NCBI GenBank assembly: GCA_009780755.1
Contig: WQZL01000026.1
Location: 1-18,132, forward strand
Source of the DNA: Promicromonosporaceae bacterium
GTDB lineage: Bacteria; Actinomycetota; Actinomycetes; Actinomycetales; Cellulomonadaceae
Length of the DNA stretch: 18,132 bases
Direction of reading: 5' to 3'
Positions 1-7,283 of the stretch are shown in pieces. Position numbers and translations under genes: made by a program. The notes under the pieces were generated by a model that was given only the letters and a program-made list of their open reading frames with translations, was not told where the DNA came from and ran no database searches. The stretch's first letter is position 1. The number at the start of each line of letters is the position of its first letter.

Positions 1-37
1 CTACCGCCTGGCCGAACGCCGCTTCGCCTTAAGTTAA
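1..37 (+). CDS. ABC transporter permease, C-terminal end only
   Basis: Only the last eleven codons and a TAA stop (35-37) are in the window. Read in the frame starting at base 2 they give YRLAERRFALS. This kind of tail (LYRLAERRF) is what I associate with permeases of NitT/TauT-type anion importers, and the next gene, starting 10 bases later, is an ATPase of that class. The stop codon overlaps the Shine-Dalgarno sequence (AAGGA, 36-40) of that ATPase gene, so the two are almost certainly one transcript. The assignment rests on context and a short tail; the substrate cannot be judged. Confidence 0.6.
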   Translation, partial: YRLAERRFALS

Positions 38-47
38 GGACATCACC

Positions 48-1388
48 ATGACTACTCCCATCATCACGGCCACGAACGTCTCAAAGTCGTTCGCCTCCGC
101 CGATGGCACCACCCTGAACGTGCTTGAGGATGTCACCCTCTCGCTGGGCGAGGGAGAGGTGGTGGCTATGCTCGGTAAATCTGGCTCTGGCAAGTCCACG
201 CTGTTGCGTACTCTGGCCGGGTTGATCGCCCCCACTTCGGGCGAGGTCAGGTATCGCGGCAACCTGCTGACCGGGGCAAATCCAGGGGCGGCAATGGTGT
301 TTCAATCCTTTGCTCTACTGCCCTGGCTCACCGTACAGGACAATGTAGAACTAGGTCTACGTGCTGCTGGAGTGCCCGCTGCCGAGCGGCAAGAGCGCGC
401 CTTGGCGGCCATCGACCAGATTGGTCTGGATGGCTTCGAGACGGCCTACCCCCGAGAACTCTCTGGAGGAATGCGGCAGCGCGTTGGCTTTGCCCGCGCC
501 CTGGTGCTACGACCCGACGTGCTGATGATGGATGAGCCTTTCTCGGCCCTAGATGTACTCACCACCGAAAACCTGCGTCGTGAACTTATCTCCCTGTGGT
601 CACAGCCAGACTTCCCGACCTCATGCATCTGCATCGTTACCCACAACATCGAGGAGGCGGTGCTGCTGGCCGATCGCGCGGTGGTATTGGGCGCCAACCC
701 TGGTCACATTCGCGCCGAGGTAATGATTGACCTACCGCGGCCTCGCGACCGCAAGACAGCGGCATTCGAGACCCTGGTGGACCGGCTCTACGGCTATCTG
801 ACCGGGGAGGATGATCCGGCGGTGGCCAAGCCAAACCGGATGCCGGGGCCATTGACCAGCCCCCTTCCCTCCGCCTCTGTGGGCGGGCTGGCGGGCTTGG
901 TGCAAATGTTGGCCGGAATGGATGGCCACGGTGACCTGTCAGACATCGCCGACGAGCTGGCCTTCGAGGTAGATGACCTGTTGCCCATTGTCGATGCCGC
1001 CCGAATGCTAGGTTTGCTCACCCTGCATGGCGTGCGCGCCGAGCTTACCGCCGCGGGGCAGACGTGGGCGTCATCGGATGTACAGCGCGCCAAGGAAGTC
1101 TTCGCCAAACTGGTAGTTGAGCGGGCGCCTTTGGTGCGAACCATGATGCGAGCGCTCAATGCCGCAAAGGGGGGAACTCTTCGGGAAGACTTCTTCCGCG
1201 ACCTGCTACACCGGGGCTACACGGTTGAAGACACCGAAAGACAGCTCGACATCGCCATCGACTGGGGACGCTACGGCGAGGTATTCGATTACGACGCGGA
1301 CAGTGGCGAGTTGTCCCTGACCTTAGAAGCCGCCAACGAACAAGAAGGCGAAGCTGAAGTAGATCAACAGGCCCGCGATGTCCTTTAG
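48..1388 (+). CDS. NitT/TauT-family ABC transporter ATPase with C-terminal AAA-associated domain
   Basis: A cytoplasmic ATPase expected to power an anion importer of the nitrate/sulfonate/taurine class; the true substrate is unknown. Seen in the 446 residues: Walker A GKSGSGKST (43-51), Q-loop Gln86 followed by the LPWLTV stretch typical of this family, signature LSGGM (138-142), Walker B VLMMDEP (158-164), D-loop SALD (166-169) and switch His199. After the ATPase core comes an acidic C-terminal extension (about 290-420) matching the AAA-associated C-terminal domain found on a subset of these ATPases. The ATG at 48 has AAGGA seven bases upstream. It follows the permease fragment closely, so they form an operon. 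Its last 66 bases overlap the 3' end of the convergent mgtE. Family assignment is firm; substrate is not. Confidence 0.9.
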   Translation: MTTPIITATNVSKSFASADGTTLNVLEDVTLSLGEGEVVAMLGKSGSGKSTLLRTLAGLIAPTSGEVRYRGNLLTGANPGAAMVFQSFALLPWLTVQDNVELGLRAAGVPAAERQERALAAIDQIGLDGFETAYPRELSGGMRQRVGFARALVLRPDVLMMDEPFSALDVLTTENLRRELISLWSQPDFPTSCICIVTHNIEEAVLLADRAVVLGANPGHIRAEVMIDLPRPRDRKTAAFETLVDRLYGYLTGEDDPAVAKPNRMPGPLTSPLPSASVGGLAGLVQMLAGMDGHGDLSDIADELAFEVDDLLPIVDAARMLGLLTLHGVRAELTAAGQTWASSDVQRAKEVFAKLVVERAPLVRTMMRALNAAKGGTLREDFFRDLLHRGYTVEDTERQLDIAIDWGRYGEVFDYDADSGELSLTLEAANEQEGEAEVDQQARDVL

Positions 1389-2675
1389 CGAGGTGATGAT
1401 CGGGGCTGAGCCGGCCACCTGATCCACACCCAGCTTTATCAGCATGTACGGCACGAGGAAGCCCAGCAGCGCGGCCAATGTCGAGGTGGCCAACACGGCC
1501 AGACCCACGGCCAAGCCCAGACCGGCAGAACCGTGCAACAGGCCAGCGAGGATGCCGGAGATGGACCCGACCACGATACCCAGGCTAAACCCGATACCTA
1601 CTTCCTTGGCGAAGTAGCGGAAAAACTCCTTGATCCGAATGTGCCCCAGTACCACGCCGCGAGTGAAAACCGTGGCCGACTGCGTGCCTACGTTTCCGCC
1701 CATGTCCATGACCAGCGGGATGAAGAAGGCGACCATGACAACCTCGGCCAGCCTCTCCTCAAAGCCCTCCATCACCCACGCGGCCAGCAGGCCGGCGGCC
1801 ACGGTGAGCAGCAGGAACGGCAGGCGCACCTTCCAGATTGCCCAGAGGGAACCGGAAACCAGCACCTCGGAACGCGTCTGTTCCTTGCGGGTGATGTCGG
1901 CAAGACCGGCCTGGTCGTAGATGTCCTCGGTGGTTTCTTCCTCGATGATGTCGAGGGCGTCATCAATGGTGACGATGCCGACGATGCGACCCTCCAGATC
2001 GACCACCGGCATGGCCAGCAGGTCGAGGTCTTTCAGCAGCCGGGCCACCTTCTCCTGATCGTCTCCGGTGTTCACGGAGATGGCCGGGGAGACCATTACA
2101 TCAGCAAGCGTGGCGGAGGGCGCAGCGGCCAGCAACTCACGCAGCGAGATGACCCCCTCTAGGCGTTTGGTGGTGTCCGTAACGAAGAGGGTGTAAATGG
2201 TTTCCTTGCCCGCAGCCTCACCGCGCACCTTGGCCAATGCCTGCTCGGCGGTCATGGTCTTATCGAGCGAGATGAACTCGGGCGTCATGATGCGCCCGGC
2301 GGTTTCGTGGGCGTAGCCCAGCAAAAGGTTGGTCATCTCCCGCTCCGCGGGGGAAATTTCAGCCAGCAGCCGCTTGGCCACCTTCGCGGGTAGCTCATCT
2401 AGCAACTGCACGCGCTGGTCAGGAGCCAACGCGTCGAGGTATTCGACGGCCTGTTCGTGGGTCAAGGAGCGCAGCAGAAGTTCCTGCTGGTCGGCGTCGA
2501 GTTCCTCGAATACCGATAGCGCCCGATTCTTGGGCAGCAGGCGGAAGAGGATTCCACAGTCCTTGATGGGAAGTTCGTGCAGGGCGTGGATGATCTCCAT
2601 CTCGCCTGCGGAGGCCAAGGTGGCCTTCAGGGTTTCGGTGTCACGAGCGTCAACGAGGATCTGGATGTTCTGCAT
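1323..2675 (-). CDS. mgtE: Magnesium transporter MgtE
   Basis: An inner-membrane Mg2+ channel/transporter gated by cytosolic Mg2+. The 450 residues show the standard order: a helical MgtE N-domain (about 1-130), a pair of CBS domains (about 130-185 and 194-248), a connecting helix, then about five membrane helices from 285 to the end. The signature FIPLVMDMGGNVGTQS (318-333) and an Asp in the last membrane segment (Asp432, in SLKDIAGLLIYF) match the ion-conduction region of the family. Length is normal. The ATG at 2675 has only a weak ribosome site (AAAGG, nine bases away). A short ORF (2650-2772) with a much better site overlaps this start, suggesting translational control. Its last 21 codons overlap the 3' end of the ABC ATPase on the other strand. 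Confidence 0.95.
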   Translation of the reverse strand: MQNIQILVDARDTETLKATLASAGEMEIIHALHELPIKDCGILFRLLPKNRALSVFEELDADQQELLLRSLTHEQAVEYLDALAPDQRVQLLDELPAKVAKRLLAEISPAEREMTNLLLGYAHETAGRIMTPEFISLDKTMTAEQALAKVRGEAAGKETIYTLFVTDTTKRLEGVISLRELLAAAPSATLADVMVSPAISVNTGDDQEKVARLLKDLDLLAMPVVDLEGRIVGIVTIDDALDIIEEETTEDIYDQAGLADITRKEQTRSEVLVSGSLWAIWKVRLPFLLLTVAAGLLAAWVMEGFEERLAEVVMVAFFIPLVMDMGGNVGTQSATVFTRGVVLGHIRIKEFFRYFAKEVGIGFSLGIVVGSISGILAGLLHGSAGLGLAVGLAVLATSTLAALLGFLVPYMLIKLGVDQVAGSAPIITSLKDIAGLLIYFSFAFLFVGGF

Positions 2676-2772
2676 TTGGGGACGCCTTTACTATTTGGAG
2701 GGCGGTGGATGACTGGGTCCGTCGTGCGACGGCGCTGCGGTTGCAATAACGACTGCGACTGTCTGCGTCCAC
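2650..2772 (-). CDS. Putative 40-codon leader ORF overlapping the mgtE start
   Basis: The ORF begins with GTG (2770-2772) and ends at TGA (2650-2652), running 26 bases into mgtE in another frame. The case for it is its ribosome site: AGGAGGTGATC (2785-2775) is an 11-base match to the complement of the 16S rRNA 3' end, seven bases from the GTG counted from AGGAGG, whereas mgtE itself has a poor site. The predicted peptide begins MDADSRSRYCNRSAVARRTQ, is rich in Arg and Ser, and resembles nothing I recognise. It also contains a CCGTCG/CGACGG inverted repeat (2719-2732). It could be a regulatory leader peptide coupled to mgtE, or the long match could be a chance sequence. The peptide is not proven. 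Confidence 0.4.
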   Translation of the reverse strand: MDADSRSRYCNRSAVARRTQSSTALQIVKASPNAEHPDPR

Positions 2773-2999
2773 GCGATCACCTCCTCGGTTCGGCGGCGGG
2801 CAAAACTTCTGAACCATACCCGAGGCGAGAACATTTCACAAAACATCCGCCAACGGCAGCTGCCCCAGACAATGGAGCGGATAGGCTTGCGGCTTGGACC
2901 GTGGGTCGCAGTTGGCCCGTCGAGCCTCCCGGTTTTGAGAGTCGTGTCCGCTCTGCGCCTGCTTGCGCCCTTCGCCCACCCCGTTTCCTGGAGTCCCGC
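2676..2999. other. 324-base divergent intergenic region, with a possible folded leader at 2875-2953
   Basis: This lies between mgtE (leftward) and the F420-0 lipoprotein gene (rightward). The left half carries the mgtE promoter candidate and leader ORF. On the plus strand, GAGCGGA (2875-2881) pairs perfectly with TCCGCTC (2947-2953), and inside it AGGCT (2883-2887) pairs with AGCCT (2923-2927) and GGACC with GGTC. This suggests a multi-stem leader about 45 bases ahead of the lipoprotein start. I looked for cobalamin, M-box and SAM riboswitch landmarks and saw none. I found no convincing rightward promoter by eye. Confidence 0.3.
2813..2841 (-). promoter_or_regulatory. Candidate sigma-70-type promoter for mgtE and its leader ORF
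   Basis: On the minus strand, TTGTGA (2841-2836) and TATGGT (2818-2813) are separated by exactly 17 bases, a good vegetative promoter layout. Initiation near 2806 would leave roughly 20 bases before the AGGAGGTGATC ribosome site of the leader ORF. It is the best promoter-like pair I found between mgtE and the divergent lipoprotein gene. Judged by eye only. Confidence 0.4.
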
Positions 3000-3992
3000 G
3001 TGCGTCTGCGCCCCATCGTCATTCTCGCCGTTCTTGGCCTCGGAGTTCTCGCTGCCTGCTCCCCAGACGATGACGCCGTTGCGACGGTCCCGGCCGAGGC
3101 TGGCTTCCCGATGACCATCAACAACTGCGGGTTCGAGGTCACGTTCGAGGCGCCGCCGCAGCGGGTGGTGACGGTGAAGTCGAGTACCGCCGAGATGATG
3201 CTGGCCCTCGGTCTGGGCGACCGAATCGTGGGAACGGCCTTCCTGGATGGGCCGATACCCGACGCGCTGGCTTCGGCGGCAGCGGGTACCGCCGTCGAAC
3301 ATCCCCTCGCGGATCGAGTGCCCGGCACCGAGGCGACGCTCGCCCTGGAACCCGATCTGATCTTCGCCGGATGGGAATCAAATATCACCACCAGCGGGGT
3401 TGGTGACCGAGCCGCCCTGGCTGGTTTTGGCGTGAACACCCTTGTCGCGCCCGCCGCCTGCCAGGCGCCACCCTATCGGCCCGAGTCCCTAACCTTCGAT
3501 GACGTGTTTGCCCAGCTGTTGCTGCTGGGTCGCCTCTTTGATGTGCCCCTGGTCGCTGAGGCGCTGGTCGCCGAGCAGCGAGCAGCGCTGGCCACGGTGA
3601 GCGCCGACTCGCGAGGCTTGACCGCATTGTGGTGGTCTTCCGGCAGCGACATCCCCTTCGTGGGTGGCGGTATAGGCGCCCCACAGATGCTCATGACCGC
3701 CGTGGGACTGACTAACATCGCCGCCAACATTGATGAGTCGTGGTCATCGTTTAGCTGGGAGTTGGTCATGGCGGCCGACCCCGACGTGCTGGTGCTGGTG
3801 GATGCCGACTGGAACGCCGCCGAACGTAAGATCGAGCATTTAGAAAACCATCCGGGCCTGCGGGAACTAACCGCAGTTCGCGAGGGTCGCTTCCTTATCG
3901 TTGCCTTCCCCGCCACCGAGGCTGGCGTTCGCAATGTCGAAGCCGCCCAATCCCTGGCCACCCAACTGCACGCATTGGCCTTCGATGACTGA
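3000..3992 (+). CDS. Probable F420-0 ABC transporter substrate-binding lipoprotein
   Basis: A membrane-anchored extracellular binding protein of the BtuF/FepB/TroA-like class. I chose the GTG at 3000 because GGAG lies six bases upstream and the product then starts with a clean lipoprotein signal: MRLRP, a hydrophobic core, and lipobox LAAC with Cys20. The same frame stays open further upstream, but that part has no signal character. The mature part shows the class hallmark PQRVVTVKSSTAEMMLALG and a two-lobe layout; total length is 330. It heads a cassette with a FecCD permease and a FecE-like ATPase, their ends overlapping, facing cofE and an F420-dependent oxidoreductase. Such cassettes in actinobacteria have been proposed to import F420-0. 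Importer class is firm; substrate is inferred from context. Cobalamin or siderophore binding is the main alternative. Confidence 0.8.
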   Translation: MRLRPIVILAVLGLGVLAACSPDDDAVATVPAEAGFPMTINNCGFEVTFEAPPQRVVTVKSSTAEMMLALGLGDRIVGTAFLDGPIPDALASAAAGTAVEHPLADRVPGTEATLALEPDLIFAGWESNITTSGVGDRAALAGFGVNTLVAPAACQAPPYRPESLTFDDVFAQLLLLGRLFDVPLVAEALVAEQRAALATVSADSRGLTALWWSSGSDIPFVGGGIGAPQMLMTAVGLTNIAANIDESWSSFSWELVMAADPDVLVLVDADWNAAERKIEHLENHPGLRELTAVREGRFLIVAFPATEAGVRNVEAAQSLATQLHALAFDD

Positions 3993-5070
3993 ACCGCTTG
4001 CGGTAGTTGAGCCTGCTAAAACCACCAGGTTATGGGTCTTAGCTGGCAGCGCGGTGCTGGTGGCGAGCGTTATCGTCGCCGTCACAATCGGCCCGGCCGA
4101 GATAAGCATCACCGACGTCTGGCGGTCTATCGCTAGCAATCTATGTCTTGGCGAGGGGCGCTGTCTTAGCGACGTGTTTGGCCTTGAATCGCTTCCTCGG
4201 CTACGCGACGCGATGGTGTGGGACGTACGTCTACCTCGGGTGCTGACCGCTGCCGCGGTGGGTGGCGGGCTGGCAATTTGCGGCATGGTGATGCAGTCAC
4301 TCACCCGCAATCCCCTCGCCGACCCTTACCTGCTGGGCTTGAGTTCGGGTGCCTCGCTTGGCGCGGTGTCCGTCCTGCTGCTCGGCCTGTCTGTGGCGGG
4401 CGTCGCCGTGGCCCAACCGGTCGCGGCCTTCGGTGGCGCAATGGCTGCGCTAGCCCTTACTCTCCTCCTGACCACCGCCGCGGGCCGAGGCACCCTATCC
4501 CCGGCGCGCACCGTATTAGCCGGGCTGGCCGTTGGACAGCTCGCGGCAGCGGCTACATCGTTCGTGATTTTCTGGTCGGTACGCGGCGACCAAGCCCGCG
4601 AGGTGCTGGCCTGGCTAATGGGTTCCATTGCCGGGGCCACCTGGGCCTCCGTGGCCGTCGCCCTGGGAGCCACGCTAGTGATCGGCACCGCCCTCGCCTT
4701 CACCGGACGCACGCTGGACGCCTTCGCCTTCGGTGATACCGCCGCCGCCGCGCTCGGGGTAAACGTGCAGCGCACCCGCTGGACGCTGCTAATCGGAGTT
4801 GCCGTGTTGACCGGGGCGCTGGTCTCCCAATCCGGGTCCATCGGATTTATCGGGCTGGTAATCCCTCACGCGGTGCGCCTGCTGGTTGGAGCTCAGCATC
4901 GCGCGCTACTACCCCTTTGCGCCCTGGCCGGAGCCTCGATCCTGGTTTGGGCCGATACTCTCGCTCGCACCGTCTTTGCCCCCCGCGAACTGCCCGTCGG
5001 CATTCTGACCGCGGCTCTGGGTGCCCCGGTATTCGCGGCTCTCCTCTTGCGGAATCGGAGCGTCAAGTGA
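3985..5070 (+). CDS. Probable F420-0 ABC transporter permease (FecCD family)
   Basis: Integral membrane subunit of the importer. I start it at ATG 3985, which overlaps the lipoprotein stop by eight bases; the upstream ATG at 3901 would add residues from the previous gene's coding region. The 361 residues have a first membrane helix at about 16-35, then the family hallmarks RLPRVL (82-87) and QSLTRNPLADPYLLG (104-118), and near the end GFIGLVIPHAVRLLVG and ELPVGILTAALGAPVFA. About ten membrane helices are expected for the family. There is no clear ribosome site, so translation is probably coupled to the lipoprotein gene. Residues 7-14 (VVEPAKTT) are encoded by a repeat-like segment (4002-4026). 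Family is certain; F420-0 specificity comes from gene neighbours. Confidence 0.85.
   Translation: MTEPLAVVEPAKTTRLWVLAGSAVLVASVIVAVTIGPAEISITDVWRSIASNLCLGEGRCLSDVFGLESLPRLRDAMVWDVRLPRVLTAAAVGGGLAICGMVMQSLTRNPLADPYLLGLSSGASLGAVSVLLLGLSVAGVAVAQPVAAFGGAMAALALTLLLTTAAGRGTLSPARTVLAGLAVGQLAAAATSFVIFWSVRGDQAREVLAWLMGSIAGATWASVAVALGATLVIGTALAFTGRTLDAFAFGDTAAAALGVNVQRTRWTLLIGVAVLTGALVSQSGSIGFIGLVIPHAVRLLVGAQHRALLPLCALAGASILVWADTLARTVFAPRELPVGILTAALGAPVFAALLLRNRSVK
4002..4026 (+). repeat. REP-like palindromic repeat fragment inside a permease N-terminus
   Basis: The 25 bases beginning GGTAGTTGAGCCTG and ending AAAACCACC match 21 of 25 positions of a dispersed actinobacterial repeat I know from memory (core GGTTGAGCCTGTCGAAACC). 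Just upstream, ACCGCTTGCGG (3993-4003) recurs exactly at 11226-11236 in valS, next to another repeat fragment. It encodes permease residues 7-14, ahead of the first membrane helix. Chance similarity is possible because the segment is short. Confidence 0.4.
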
Positions 5071-5882
5071 CCGGAATCTCTGCCCAGGGCGTCTCCTGGT
5101 CGGCCAATGGTCGGCTGATTATCGACGAGCTTGAAGTGGCCGCAACGCCGGGCACTGTCACCGGGATCATCGGGCCAAACGGCGCCGGAAAATCAACCCT
5201 GCTTCGTGTTATCGCCGGGGTGTTGCGCCCAGATCGCGGCACCGTCACCCTCACCTCATATCATCCCGCACAAACGAGTGTAGACGCTGATCTACATGAG
5301 TGCGATCTGCTGGCTCTGCCGCGCCGTCGGCGCGCCAAATTGCTCGCCCTGGTGGAGCAAGACGCCACCACCGAATTGCCGCTGACCGTACGTGAGGCGG
5401 TGCTGCTGGGACGCACCCCGCATCGTTCGCCATTTGCCGGAGATTCCATTGCCGACCGCGCCCTTGTCGAACAGGCCCTGGCCCGGGTGTCCGCCACCCA
5501 CCTTGCCGACCGGATCGTGCCAACGCTTTCTGGTGGTGAGCGCCAACGCGTTCACCTGGCCCGCGCCCTCACGCAACAGCCACAAGTGCTGTTGCTCGAT
5601 GAACCAACAAATCACCTGGACATCGCCGCCCAATTGTCTGCCTTGCGTCTGCTTTGCTCCCTTGCGACCGACGAGGGGGTCACCGTGATTGCGGCCCTGC
5701 ATGATCTAACCCTTGCCGCTCATGCCTGCGATCATGTCGTGCTGCTTGATGCGGGTCAGGTGGTGGCGGCGGGCGCCGTCGAGGAAGTTCTCATCCCCGA
5801 GGTTCTTAATCCCGTCTACCAGGTTCGCACCACCGTGCTACACCATCCTGAAACCGGCAAGCCCGTGCTGACGTTCGCTTAA
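5067..5882 (+). CDS. Probable F420-0 ABC transporter ATP-binding protein
   Basis: Cytoplasmic ATPase of the importer, FecE/BtuD-like, 271 residues. The GTG at 5067 overlaps the permease stop (GTGA) and has GGAG six bases upstream. Seen: Walker A GPNGAGKST (36-44), Q-loop Gln98, signature LSGGERQ (154-160), Walker B VLLLDEP (174-180), D-loop NHLD (182-185) and switch His212. The C-terminus ends PVYQVRTTVLHHPETGKPVLTF, close to FecE-type tails. Unusual: about 15 extra residues (around 63-79, SYHPAQTSVDADLHE) sit where relatives have only a short turn before the DLLALPRRRRA helix. It is the third gene of the cassette and ends convergently 20 bases from the hypothetical gene at 5903. Class is firm; substrate is inferred. 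Confidence 0.87.
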   Translation: MTGISAQGVSWSANGRLIIDELEVAATPGTVTGIIGPNGAGKSTLLRVIAGVLRPDRGTVTLTSYHPAQTSVDADLHECDLLALPRRRRAKLLALVEQDATTELPLTVREAVLLGRTPHRSPFAGDSIADRALVEQALARVSATHLADRIVPTLSGGERQRVHLARALTQQPQVLLLDEPTNHLDIAAQLSALRLLCSLATDEGVTVIAALHDLTLAAHACDHVVLLDAGQVVAAGAVEEVLIPEVLNPVYQVRTTVLHHPETGKPVLTFA

Positions 5883-5902
5883 GCCCCATCGTCACGAGGC
5901 AA

Positions 5903-6355
5903 CTAAACCTGGTGAGCAAAGCCCGTGACCACGGTTTCGGGGCAGTCCTTGCGTTCGTCGAGCAGCCGTTGGATGCACTGCACGTACTCGCGGAACGCGG
6001 TGGTGTCGTGCTTGCCGCTTGCCTCTAGCTCCTCGCAGATTTTCACCACGAGAGCGCGGGCGTGAGCGGCGGCCGGGCCGGTGGCAACCCGCACCACAGC
6101 CTCGGAGGCTCGCCAGTGCGGCACATCGTCGGCGACGGGAGGCGCATCGTCGGCGCTGTTGGCCATCAGCCACTCCAGGCCGCGCTCGTCTAACTGACCG
6201 GGGCCGAAGTTCCGCAGCTCGAACGTCTTAGGCGCGTCGGGTGCGTTCGAGTGAAGCCACTGGTCGCGCAGCAGGTCTGCGAAGCCGGGGATTGACCGGA
6301 TTTCCTCGCGCACGGTGGCGGTGAAGATGTCGAGCGGATCGTATTTATCTGGCAC
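5903..6355 (-). CDS. Hypothetical 150-residue protein, last gene of the cofE operon
   Basis: I do not recognise this family. The GTG start (6353-6355) has AAGGAG seven bases upstream, so translation is plausible. The product begins MPDKYDPLDIFTATVREEIR, has no signal peptide or membrane segment, and looks mostly helical, with acidic stretches around 60-80 and a charged C-terminal half containing two Cys. It lies 115 bases downstream of cofE on the same strand, last in the order oxidoreductase, cofE, this gene, and faces the F420-0 importer. A role linked to F420 salvage is an inference from position only. It is well formed, with an open frame and normal codon use, so a decayed gene is unlikely. 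Confidence 0.65.
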   Translation of the reverse strand: MPDKYDPLDIFTATVREEIRSIPGFADLLRDQWLHSNAPDAPKTFELRNFGPGQLDERGLEWLMANSADDAPPVADDVPHWRASEAVVRVATGPAAAHARALVVKICEELEASGKHDTTAFREYVQCIQRLLDERKDCPETVVTGFAHQV

Positions 6356-6470
6356 GGCCAGACTCCTTGCCTCTGTGGCGGGTAATCAACTCCCCTGACG
6401 TTACGCCTCTTGGCGTGGTTTGGCATCAGTCGGGCGCAAGATGGCGCAGATCGGCGGGCGGCGCCCTTTT

Positions 6471-7277
6471 TCAAGCGCTAAGCCCAGCGGCGTACCCTCG
6501 GGCATATGCCTCGGCAGCGCCCTCGGAAAATAGGTCATCCTTACGAGGGCGAATCAGGGTGGCCGCTCCTCCGTCTCTTGGATGCCACCCAGCGCGCACG
6601 TAGCGCCGGAGGCCACGCACCACCGCCACCGGACGGCCCGCGGTCTTGCCCCGCACCAGCTCGGAGGCGGCGGCAATTTCGTCGGCGATGGCCGTAACCG
6701 TGACCGTTAGTGGCCGTCCCTGCGCGTCACCGGAGCCGCGTAGGTCATCGCATACGTCAAGGCCCGCCGCGCCGATGGCGATGTCCACCAGCCCCTCGCG
6801 CCAAGCTCGCCCAGCAGTGTCGGTGATGATGACGCCCAGGCTGGCCAGCCCAAAGCGAATCATCAGCGCCGAGCGCAGCGTGGCGGCGGAGGCGTCTGGG
6901 TCGAGCGGCAGCAACAGCACCGTGCCCTCGGGGGTGTTAGACGCATCCACTCCGGCGGCGGCCATCACCAGGCCGAGTCGGTTCTCAACTATGCGCAGCG
7001 GCGGACCGTCCTCGCGTTCCCGCTGCGCAACGACGCGCACGGTCTCCTCGGTGATGGCCTGCTCCCGGTCGGCGGCGGCAACCACCCGGCCCTCGGCCTT
7101 GGAAACGATTTTTGAGGTCACCACCACCACATCGCCCTCGCGTAGACCGCCCGGCATCTGCGCTGCCCTCGGCACGCACAATGACTGGCTGATGAGCGTC
7201 GCCAGGTCATCGCCGGGCCGCACCTCGGGGATGCCTGCTGGCGCCCAGATGGCGAGGGCTTCGTCTGCTTCAACCAT
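6471..7277 (-). CDS. cofE: Coenzyme F420-0:L-glutamate ligase (CofE)
   Basis: CofE adds L-glutamate residues by gamma-linkage to F420-0 using GTP, making the polyglutamylated coenzyme that stays in the cell. The 268 residues show the family's landmarks: GIPEVRPGDDL (15-25), VVVTSKIVSKAEGR (51-64), NRLGLVMAAAGVDASN (99-114), LLPLDPDAS (122-130), VIITDTAGRAWREGLVD (149-165), DLRG...D..GR (178-188) and AIADEIAAASELV (196-208). It is a single-domain protein, lacking the nitroreductase-like C-terminal domain of mycobacterial FbiB. The ATG at 7277 has GAGGTGATGG upstream, and the preceding gene ends only six bases away, so the two are co-transcribed. No other F420 biosynthesis gene is in the window, which fits a salvage role beside the F420-0 importer. 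Confidence 0.92.
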   Translation of the reverse strand: MVEADEALAIWAPAGIPEVRPGDDLATLISQSLCVPRAAQMPGGLREGDVVVVTSKIVSKAEGRVVAAADREQAITEETVRVVAQREREDGPPLRIVENRLGLVMAAAGVDASNTPEGTVLLLPLDPDASAATLRSALMIRFGLASLGVIITDTAGRAWREGLVDIAIGAAGLDVCDDLRGSGDAQGRPLTVTVTAIADEIAAASELVRGKTAGRPVAVVRGLRRYVRAGWHPRDGGAATLIRPRKDDLFSEGAAEAYARGYAAGLSA

Positions 7278-7283
7278 TACCCA

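Noticed and set aside
1531..2162. Long plus-strand ORF opposite mgtE and similar long antisense frames over other genes
   Set aside because: Products look like reverse-complement translation of GC-rich genes (His/Gly/Arg-rich, no domains) and the opposite strand carries clear families.
2875..2953. Cobalamin riboswitch ahead of the BtuF-like gene
   Set aside because: None of the conserved B12-box landmarks (such as GCCACTG) is present.
2577..2999. Upstream extension of the F420-0 lipoprotein frame
   Set aside because: It runs through mgtE and the intergenic region; the GTG at 3000 has a ribosome site and yields a proper lipoprotein signal.
6432..6471. GGGCGC/GCGCCC stem followed by TTTTT on the plus strand, near the cofE stop
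   Set aside because: It has a T-run only for rightward transcripts, yet the nearest rightward gene ends almost 600 bases earlier; the loop is long and the stem short.
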